DNA from: RECH01 sp964431105
GTDB taxonomy: Bacteria; Cyanobacteriota; Cyanobacteriia; RECH01
Reading direction: 5' to 3'
Assembly: GCA_964431105.1 (NCBI GenBank)
Contig: CAYSIR010000041.1
Coordinates: 1 to 23,831, forward strand
DNA: 23,831 nt
Each line of letters begins with the position of its first letter. Position 1 is the stretch's first letter. Positions 14,103 through 22,500 of this stretch are shown here, piece after piece. Position numbers and translations under genes: made by a program. The notes below the pieces were generated by a model. It worked only from the letters and a program-made list of their open reading frames with translations, was not told the DNA's origin and did no database searches.

Positions 14103-17100
14103 ATGACTAATCTAACCCAGCCTTCACCCGCTTTCACTCTACCAGACCTAGTTGAGATTCAGCGGGAGAGCTTCCGTTGGTTTCTCAAAGAAGGTTTGAT
14201 TGAAGAACTGAACAGCTATTCTCCTATCACAGACTACACCGGCAAGCTAGAGCTGCACTTCATCGGCAAAGACTACAAGCTCAAGCGTCCGAAATACGAC
14301 GTTGACGAAGCCAAGCGTCGAGACAGCACCTACTCAGTTCAGATGTACGTGCCCACTCGCCTTATCAACAAAGAAACTGGGGAAATCAAAGAGCAGGAAG
14401 TCTTTATTGGCGACTTACCGCTAATGACCGATCGCGGCACGTTCATCATCAACGGTGCAGAGCGGGTTATTGTAAATCAAATTGTTCGTAGCCCCGGCGT
14501 TTATTACAAAGCTGAGACGGACAAGAATGGGCGGCGTTCCTACAATGCAAGCCTCATTCCCAACCGCGGAGCTTGGCTGAAGTTTGAAACGGACAAAAAT
14601 GACCTAGTCTGGGTTCGGATTGACAAAACCCGAAAGCTTTCAGCACAGGTTCTCCTCAAAGCTTTAGGTCTTAGCGATAGCGAAATCTTTGATGCACTCC
14701 GCCATCCGGAATACTTCCAGAAAACCATCGATAAAGAAGGGCAGTTCAGTGAAGATGAAGCCCTCATGGAACTCTACCGGAAACTGCGTCCGGGTGAACC
14801 TCCTACGGTATCGGGCGGGCAGCAGTTGCTCGAATCTCGCTTTTTTGATCCCAAACGGTATGACTTGGGACGAGTGGGTCGCTACAAGCTGAACCGAAAG
14901 CTGCGGCTGAGCATTCCAGATACGATTCGGGTGCTAACCCCTCAAGACATTCTGTCCGCCATTGATTATCTAATTAACCTAGAGTTCGACATCGGTAACA
15001 TTGATGATATCGACCACTTGGGGAACCGCCGAGTGCGATCGGTCGGTGAATTGCTGCAAAACCAGGTTCGGGTTGGCTTGAATCGACTAGAGCGGATTAT
15101 TCGAGAACGGATGACCGTCTCTGATGCCGAATCCCTGACGCCTGCCTCTCTCGTTAACCCAAAACCGTTGGTTGCCGCAATCAAAGAATTCTTCGGGTCT
15201 TCCCAGCTTTCCCAATTTATGGATCAAACCAATCCTCTGGCAGAGCTAACGCACAAGCGCCGCTTGAGTGCATTGGGGCCAGGTGGCCTGACGCGAGAAC
15301 GGGCAGGGTTTGCAGTGCGCGATATTCACCCATCTCACTACGGTCGCATTTGCCCCATTGAGACCCCAGAAGGCCCGAACGCCGGACTCATTGGTTCGCT
15401 GGCAACCCATGCGCGTGTCAATGCCTATGGGTTTATTGAAACACCATCCTACCCGGTCGAAAATGGTCAAGTGCAAAAGGAGCAGCCGCCTATTTATATG
15501 ACGGCGGATGAAGAAGACGATCTGCGGGTTGCGCCGGGCGATATTCCTCTGGATGAAAACAATTACATCCTGGGTGAGACAGTTCCTGTACGGTATCGTC
15601 AAGAATTCACCACCACTACCCCCAGCGAGGTGGACTATGTTGCGGTGTCTCCAGTTCAAATTATTTCGGTTGCGACATCGCTGATTCCGTTCCTTGAGCA
15701 TGACGATGCTAACCGAGCTTTGATGGGATCTAACATGCAGCGCCAGGCGGTTCCACTGCTGCGTCCAGAACGCCCCTTGGTGGGTACAGGTCTGGAAGCT
15801 CAGGCAGCTCGCGATTCTGGCATGGTTGTTTTGAGCCGCATTAGTGGAGAAGTGGTGCGCCTTGATGCGAAGTCTGTCACCGTTCGTAGCGATGACGGGG
15901 AAGAGGTCACGCATCTGCTGCAAAAGTATCAGCGATCGAACCAAGATACGTGTCTAAACCAACGCCCGCTTGTTTTTGAGGGCGATCGCGTTGTAGCAGG
16001 ACAGGTATTAGCCGACGGTTCAGCCGCCGAAGGAGGGGAAATTGCCCTTGGTCAAAACGTCGTTGTCGCCTATATGCCTTGGGAAGGCTACAACTACGAA
16101 GACTCTATTTTGATCAGCGAACGCCTGGTTTGTGAAGATGTGTATACCTCTATTCACATCGAAAAATTTGAAATTGAAGCCCGCCAAACCAAACTTGGGC
16201 CAGAAGAGATCACTCGCGAAATTCCCAACGTTGGTGAAGATGCACTACGGCAGTTGGATGAAACCGGCATCATCCGCATCGGGGCCTGGGTTGAATCTGG
16301 CGACATTCTAGTGGGTAAAGTGACGCCAAAAGGTGAATCAGATCAGCCCCCCGAAGAAAAACTGCTCCGGGCTATCTTCGGTGAGAAAGCGCGCGATGTG
16401 CGAGATAACTCCTTACGTGTTCCGAACGGTGAGAAGGGTCGCGTTGTGGATGTTCGTGTGTTTACTCGCGAGCAGGGCGATGAACTGCCCCCTGGTGCCA
16501 ACATGGTGGTGCGGGTTTATGTGGCTCAGAAACGCAAAATTCAAGTGGGTGATAAGATGGCGGGTCGCCACGGCAATAAGGGAATTATTTCCCGGATTCT
16601 GCCGGCTGAGGATATGCCCTACCTGCCCGATGGTACGCCGCTCGACATTTTGTTGAACCCGCTGGGTGTGCCGTCTCGGATGAACGTGGGCCAAGTCTTT
16701 GAATGCTTGCTGGGCTGGGCTGGGTATAACCTGGGTATGCGATTCAAAGTGACACCGTTTGATGAGATGCACGGGCAAGAAGCGTCTCGAATGTTGACCC
16801 ACGGTAAATTGCAGCAGGCCCGCGAAGAAACGGGGAAAGACTGGGTGTTTGATCCGGATAATCCTGGAAAAATTCAGGTGTACGACGGGCGCACCGGCGA
16901 ACCCTTCGATCGCCCTGTCACAGTCGGAACAGCTTATATGTTGAAGCTGGTTCACCTAGTTGACGATAAGATTCATGCTCGTTCTACGGGGCCATACTCT
17001 CTAGTGACGCAGCAGCCGCTCGGCGGTAAGGCCCAACAGGGCGGACAGCGCTTCGGTGAAATGGAAGTGTGGGCATTGGAAGCTTTCGGAGCGGCCTACA

Positions 17101-17408
17101 CGCTCCAGGAATTGCTGACGGTGAAGTCTGACGACATGCAGGGGCGCAACGAAGCATTGAACGCCATTGTCAAAGGAAAGGCAATCCCGCGTCCGGGTAC
17201 ACCAGAGTCGTTCAAGGTACTAATGCGTGAATTGCAATCGCTCTGTTTAGATATTGCGGCTCACAAGTTAGAGACCAATGATGATGGCAGCAGCCGAGAT
17301 ATTGAAGTGGATTTGATGGCAGATGTGGGTAACCGCCGCACTCCGTCTCGTCCGACCTATGAGTCGGTGACGCGGGAAGAGGAACCTGAAGAAGTGAGTG
17401 AGTTATAG
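14103..17408 (+). CDS. rpoB: RNA polymerase beta subunit
   Basis: A 1101-aa complete beta subunit. The start is fixed by a strong TAAGGAG (14092-14098) four bases before the ATG. Landmarks in order: RSPGVYY in the N-terminal lobe; the rifampicin-pocket region from Q371 to about S389 (QFMDQTNPLAELTHKRRLS), aligned to E. coli 513-531 with an offset of 142; CPIETPEGPNAGLIG; EGYNYEDSILISERLV around the active centre; GDKMAGRHGNKG; and the C-terminal MRELQSLCLDI clamp contact. The rifampicin contact residues equivalent to D516, H526 and S531 are unchanged (D374, H384, S389). The length is typical for cyanobacteria, which lack the large E. coli beta insertions. rpoC1 follows after 144 bp. That gap holds one small hairpin (GCGGCT/AGCCGC, 17436-17450) and no T-run, so read-through is expected. 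Confidence 0.99.
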   Translation: MTNLTQPSPAFTLPDLVEIQRESFRWFLKEGLIEELNSYSPITDYTGKLELHFIGKDYKLKRPKYDVDEAKRRDSTYSVQMYVPTRLINKETGEIKEQEVFIGDLPLMTDRGTFIINGAERVIVNQIVRSPGVYYKAETDKNGRRSYNASLIPNRGAWLKFETDKNDLVWVRIDKTRKLSAQVLLKALGLSDSEIFDALRHPEYFQKTIDKEGQFSEDEALMELYRKLRPGEPPTVSGGQQLLESRFFDPKRYDLGRVGRYKLNRKLRLSIPDTIRVLTPQDILSAIDYLINLEFDIGNIDDIDHLGNRRVRSVGELLQNQVRVGLNRLERIIRERMTVSDAESLTPASLVNPKPLVAAIKEFFGSSQLSQFMDQTNPLAELTHKRRLSALGPGGLTRERAGFAVRDIHPSHYGRICPIETPEGPNAGLIGSLATHARVNAYGFIETPSYPVENGQVQKEQPPIYMTADEEDDLRVAPGDIPLDENNYILGETVPVRYRQEFTTTTPSEVDYVAVSPVQIISVATSLIPFLEHDDANRALMGSNMQRQAVPLLRPERPLVGTGLEAQAARDSGMVVLSRISGEVVRLDAKSVTVRSDDGEEVTHLLQKYQRSNQDTCLNQRPLVFEGDRVVAGQVLADGSAAEGGEIALGQNVVVAYMPWEGYNYEDSILISERLVCEDVYTSIHIEKFEIEARQTKLGPEEITREIPNVGEDALRQLDETGIIRIGAWVESGDILVGKVTPKGESDQPPEEKLLRAIFGEKARDVRDNSLRVPNGEKGRVVDVRVFTREQGDELPPGANMVVRVYVAQKRKIQVGDKMAGRHGNKGIISRILPAEDMPYLPDGTPLDILLNPLGVPSRMNVGQVFECLLGWAGYNLGMRFKVTPFDEMHGQEASRMLTHGKLQQAREETGKDWVFDPDNPGKIQVYDGRTGEPFDRPVTVGTAYMLKLVHLVDDKIHARSTGPYSLVTQQPLGGKAQQGGQRFGEMEVWALEAFGAAYTLQELLTVKSDDMQGRNEALNAIVKGKAIPRPGTPESFKVLMRELQSLCLDIAAHKLETNDDGSSRDIEVDLMADVGNRRTPSRPTYESVTREEEPEEVSEL

Positions 17409-17552
17409 CTACCCTGGTTTTCGAGCGATCGCATGGCGGCTACTAGCCGCACTCTCTAGAGGGGCAGGTATAGCGATTCTAATCCGCTGCGCGCCTGCTC
17501 CCTGCCTACCCAGTCCACCTGACCGCAATTCATTGATAAGGACAAGTCACAG

Positions 17553-19427
17553 ATGCCCAAAGTAGAGCAACGGTTCGACTACGTCAAAATTGGCATTGCC
17601 TCTCCCGATCGCATTCGACAGTGGGGGGAACGGACACTCCCCAACGGCACAGTTGTCGGTGAAGTGACTAAGCCAGAAACCATCAACTACCGAACCCTGA
17701 AGCCAGAAATGGATGGCTTATTCTGTGAGCGAATTTTTGGCCCGGCTAAAGACTGGGAGTGCCACTGTGGCAAGTATAAGCGGGTTCGTCACCGGGGAAT
17801 CGTCTGTGAGCGCTGTGGCGTAGAAGTGACGGAATCTCGCGTGCGTCGCCACCGCATGGGCTACATCAAACTTGCCGCCCCAGTGACCCATGTATGGTAT
17901 CTGAAAGGGATTCCTAGCTACATGGCCATTTTGCTGGATATGCCACTGCGGGATGTAGAGCAGATTGTGTATTTCAATGCCTATGTTGTGCTGGATCCTG
18001 GCAATGCCGATAACTTGGCCTACAAGCAACTGCTCACAGAAGATCAGTGGATTGAAATTGAAGACCAACTCTACAGTGAAGACTCTGACCTAGCGGGCGT
18101 AGAAGTCGGCATTGGTGCAGAGGCCCTACAGCGGTTGCTGCAAGATCTGAATTTAGAAGCTGAAGCTGAGCAACTGCGCGAAGAAGTTGCTGGAGCCAAA
18201 GGACAGAAGCGTGCCAAGCTGATCAAGCGACTGCGGGTGATTGACAATTTTGTCGCTACTGGCTCCAAGGCAGAACACATGGTATTGAGCGTGATTCCGG
18301 TGATTCCGCCTGATTTGCGCCCGATGGTGCAGTTAGATGGGGGACGCTTTGCCACCTCTGACCTCAATGATTTGTATCGACGGGTCATTAACCGCAATAA
18401 CCGTCTGGCTCGATTGCAGGAAATCTTGGCACCGGAGATCATCGTCCGTAATGAAAAGCGGATGCTGCAAGAGGCTGTGGATGCTCTGATTGATAATGGG
18501 CGGCGGGGGCGAACGGTGGTCGGTGCCAACAACCGTCCGCTAAAGTCGCTGTCTGACATTATTGAAGGGAAACAAGGGCGATTTCGCCAAAACCTGTTGG
18601 GTAAACGGGTCGATTACTCCGGGCGATCGGTCATTGTGGTTGGGCCAAAACTTAAAATGCACCAGTGCGGCTTACCCAAAGAGATGGCGATCGAACTGTT
18701 CCAGCCTTTTGTGATCCATCGTCTGATTCGGCAAGGGTTGGTAAACAACATCAAGGCCGCTAAGAAGCTTATTCAACGCAATGATCCTAGTATTTGGGAT
18801 GTGCTGGACGAGGTAATTGAGGGGCATCCTGTTCTTCTCAACCGAGCGCCAACGCTGCACCGCCTAGGGATTCAGGCTTTTGAACCCATTTTGGTGGATG
18901 GACGAGCTATCCAGATTCACCCGCTGGTTTGTCCAGCTTTCAACGCAGACTTTGATGGCGACCAAATGGCGGTTCACGTTCCGCTTTCACTGGAATCTCA
19001 GGCTGAGGCTCGATTGCTCATGCTGGCATCTAATAATATTCTGTCGCCAGCAACGGGTCGTCCTATCATTACGCCCAGTCAGGATATGGTGTTGGGCTGC
19101 TACTACCTCACGGTTGATAATCCTGATGGGCAATTTGGGGCAGGACGATATTTTTCATCTATGGAAGATGCCGTGATTGCCTATGAGCAAAAGCAGGTTT
19201 CGCTTCATGCGTATGTATGGGTTCGCTTTGATGGTCCGGTTGTGAGTGAGAAGAAGGAGGGGGAACCTCTAGAGGAGCATCGCTCGGAGGACGGTATCGT
19301 CACCAGGGTTTATGAATCTCGCCGGGTTAGGGAGGATGAAAACGGAGTGATTATTTCGCAGTATGTGCGGACAACTCCGGGGCGAATTATCTACAACAAG
19401 ACAGTTCATGATGCATTGGTGAGCTAG
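17553..19427 (+). CDS. rpoC1: RNA polymerase beta' N-terminal part (gamma subunit)
   Basis: A 624-aa protein equal to the N-terminal part of beta' of other bacteria. The separate gene is a cyanobacterial and plastid hallmark. The zinc ribbon is complete (C70, C72, C85, C88), as is the catalytic NADFDGD loop at 464-470, whose three Asp residues hold the active-site Mg2+. The region GKRVDYSGRSVIVVGP and the LNRAPTLHRLGIQAF stretch are conserved. AAGGA at 17538-17542 supports the ATG. HIP1 is absent from this gene, although degenerate forms are present. The TAG stop codon is the first codon of a 12-bp tandem duplication, so the next four codons end in a second in-frame TAG. It is cotranscribed with rpoB and rpoC2 by position. 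Confidence 0.99.
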   Translation: MPKVEQRFDYVKIGIASPDRIRQWGERTLPNGTVVGEVTKPETINYRTLKPEMDGLFCERIFGPAKDWECHCGKYKRVRHRGIVCERCGVEVTESRVRRHRMGYIKLAAPVTHVWYLKGIPSYMAILLDMPLRDVEQIVYFNAYVVLDPGNADNLAYKQLLTEDQWIEIEDQLYSEDSDLAGVEVGIGAEALQRLLQDLNLEAEAEQLREEVAGAKGQKRAKLIKRLRVIDNFVATGSKAEHMVLSVIPVIPPDLRPMVQLDGGRFATSDLNDLYRRVINRNNRLARLQEILAPEIIVRNEKRMLQEAVDALIDNGRRGRTVVGANNRPLKSLSDIIEGKQGRFRQNLLGKRVDYSGRSVIVVGPKLKMHQCGLPKEMAIELFQPFVIHRLIRQGLVNNIKAAKKLIQRNDPSIWDVLDEVIEGHPVLLNRAPTLHRLGIQAFEPILVDGRAIQIHPLVCPAFNADFDGDQMAVHVPLSLESQAEARLLMLASNNILSPATGRPIITPSQDMVLGCYYLTVDNPDGQFGAGRYFSSMEDAVIAYEQKQVSLHAYVWVRFDGPVVSEKKEGEPLEEHRSEDGIVTRVYESRRVREDENGVIISQYVRTTPGRIIYNKTVHDALVS

Positions 19428-19448
19428 GCAATGGGTTAGGCAATGGGT
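19425..19448. repeat. 12-bp tandem duplication including the rpoC1 stop codon
   Basis: TAGGCAATGGGT occurs twice without a spacer (19425-19436, 19437-19448). The first TAG is the rpoC1 stop, and the repeat length keeps the second TAG in the same frame. The remainder of the 104-bp gap to rpoC2 contains two HIP1 octamers and no terminator. Confidence 0.92.
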
Positions 19449-19531
19449 CAATGCGATCGCACCCTTTTCAGCGCTGACTCAACTGGGGGAGCGATCGCAA
19501 CGCAGGCATTTTTGAGGGGCAAGGGAGAATC

Positions 19532-22500
19532 ATGACGGATCAACAACCAACGAAGACTTCAGAGCAGCAAACGGTTTTTTACAACCGCGTCATTGACAAG
19601 AAGCAACTGCGCAAAGCAGTCGCCTGGGCATTTACCAACTTTGGAACTGCACGCACTGCTCAAATGGCAGACGACTTGAAGGACTTAGGCTTTCGGTATG
19701 CTACCAAGGCCGGTGTCTCCATCAGCGTTGATGACTTAGAGGTTCCTCCGATTAAGCGCCAGTTGTTGGACGCTGCCGAGGAAGAGATTCGGCAAACTGA
19801 GGCTCGATATACACGGGGCGAGATTACGGAAGTTGAGCGCTTCCAAAAAGTGATCGACACCTGGAACGGTACTAGTGAGGAACTCAAAGATGAAGTGGTG
19901 CGAAACTTTCGGGCCAGCAATCCGCTGAACTCGGTTTACATGATGGCGTTTTCTGGGGCGCGGGGAAATATTTCTCAGGTGCGTCAGCTCGTGGGAATGC
20001 GGGGGTTGATGGCAGATCCGCAGGGGCAAATTATCGACTTGCCCATTAAAACCAACTTCCGCGAAGGACTGACCGTTACTGAATATATTATTTCCTCCTA
20101 CGGTGCGCGAAAAGGACTGGTTGATACGGCACTGCGGACGGCTGACTCTGGATACCTCACCCGTCGTTTGGTGGACGTTTCCCAGGATGTCATCATTCGT
20201 GAACTGGATTGTGGCACGAAGCGCGGTATTCCTGCCCGCAGCATGACGGATGGAGAGCGAGTGCTGATTCCGCTTAGCGATCGCCTTTTGGGACGGGTGC
20301 TGGCTGAAGATGTTCATCATCCTGAAACAGGTGAAATCCTGGCGACCCGAAACCAGGCTGTGTCTGATGACTTGGCTGAAGCTATTTACGCATCTGGGAT
20401 TGAGGAAGTCATGGTGCGATCGCCCTTGACGTGCGAAGCGACCCGCTCCGTCTGTCAACATTGCTACGGTTGGAGCCTGGCGCATGAATCAATGGTTGAC
20501 CTTGGGGAAGCTGTTGGCATTATCGCGGCTCAGTCTATTGGCGAACCGGGTACACAGCTCACCATGCGCACCTTCCACACCGGTGGGGTATTTACTGGGG
20601 AAGTCGCGCAACAGATTCGCGCTCCCTTTGATGGCGTTATCCGCTTTATGCCAGGGAAAAAATTCCGTTCCCGTCCGTTCCGTACCCGGCACGGGGATGA
20701 TGCGTTGATTATAGAATCCAACCTAGACATTACCCTTGAAAGTGGCGATCGCAAGCAAAAATTATCGGTAGCCGCAGGTTCTGTCCTGTTCAAACACGAT
20801 GGTGAGTTCGTCAAAGAAAGCCAGATCATTTCTGAAGTCTCCGCAATAGGACGCACTCAGCAAGTCACCGAACGAGCAACCAAGGACGTTTCAACTGACC
20901 TATCCGGGGAAGTACGGTTTGCAGACCTGATCCCAGAAGAGAAAAAAGATCGACAGGGCAACACGACTCGCACAGCCCAGCGGGGCGGACTCATCTGGGT
21001 TCTTGCCGGGGAAGTCTATAACCTGCCACCGGGTGCTGAACCTGTTGTCAAAAATGGCGATCGCGTTGACCAACATGCAATCCTTGCCGCTACTCGTCTC
21101 ACCACCGAGCAAGGTGGCATCGTCCGCATACCGGATGAAGTCAGCGGCAAAAATACCCGCGAAGTAGAGATCATCACCTCGTCCGTACTGCTCGACCAAG
21201 CCAGCGTTGTCGTTGAAAGCTACCAAGGACGTGAACACTACGTCATTGAAACTCAGAACAATCAACGGTTCTCACTAATCGCAACCCCCGGAGCCAAAGT
21301 TGTCGGCAATCAAGTTGTGGCAGAACTCATTGATACCCGCTACCGCACCCAAACAGGAGGCATCATCAAGTATGCAGGCGTTGAGGTTGCCGCCAAAAAA
21401 GGTAAAGCCAAGCAAGGGTATGAAGTTACCAAAGGTGGTACTCTCCTGTGGATTCCAGAAGAAGCCCATGAAGTCAACAAAGACATTTCACTGCTGCTTG
21501 TCGAAGATGGACAGTACGTTGAAGCCGGGACTGAAGTAGTCAAAGACATCTTCTGCCAGAGCAATGGAGTCATTGAAGTTACTCAGAAAAATGACATTCT
21601 CAGGGAAGTCGTCATCAAACCCGGTGATTTACACCTCGCCGACAATCCTGATGAAGTGATGAGCAAGGACGGCTCCTTAGCACAGCCTGGTCAGGAAGTG
21701 ATCCCCGGTTTATCTTCCGACGAACTGCGCTACGTTGAATACGTTGAAACCCCCGAAGGCCCAGCACTATTGCTGCGCCCAGTCACAGAATTTACAGTGC
21801 CAGACGAGCCATCAGTTCCGAGCCAGGATTCCATTAACGAAGACTCTGGGCAGTCCATTAAGCTGCGAGCCATTCAGCGCATTCCGTTCAAAGATGGCGA
21901 CCACGTCAAATCGGTTGAAGGAGTTGAACTGCTGCGCACCCAGTTAGTGCTGGACATTGATCACGATACACCTCAACTGGCGGCTGACATTGAGCTAGTG
22001 CCAGACGAATCTGATCCGGACATCATGCGACTGCAATTGGTCATCCTAGAATCCCTGGTCATTCGTCGTGATGTGATTGCTGACCAGACTCAAGGCGCAA
22101 CCCAGACTCGCATTCTGGTAGAAGATGGCGATCAGATTGCCCCTGGTGCTGTAGTTGCCCGCACCGAGATTCAATGTAAGGAAAACGGTGAAATTCGCGG
22201 TATCCGTGAGGGAGTAGAAGCCATCCGTCGGGTTCTAGTGGTTCGTCAAGACGATCTATTCACAGTTGATTTACAAGGAAAGACACCAACGGTTAGCATT
22301 GGCGACTTGCTTGTTTCCGGTGCGGAGCTAGCCGACGGTCTAACTTTGGAAGAATCTGGACAAGTCGTTGATATCAATGACACGCACTTGGTCATGCGCA
22401 CCGCTCGTCCCTATCGGGTATCTGCGGGTGCTGTGCTTCATATTGAAGACGGGGACTTGGTTCAACGGGGTGACAATCTAGTCATTTTGGTCTTTGAGCG

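Noticed and set aside
15246..15944. 232-codon antisense open frame inside rpoB (and a 249-codon one at 19736-20485 in rpoC2)
   Set aside because: These are antisense shadows of strongly conserved genes. Their translations are rich in His/Arg/Asn and resemble no family.
17436..17450. Hairpin GCGGCT-ACT-AGCCGC between rpoB and rpoC1 as a terminator
   Set aside because: The stem is only six pairs and no T-run follows. A terminator inside this operon would be unexpected.
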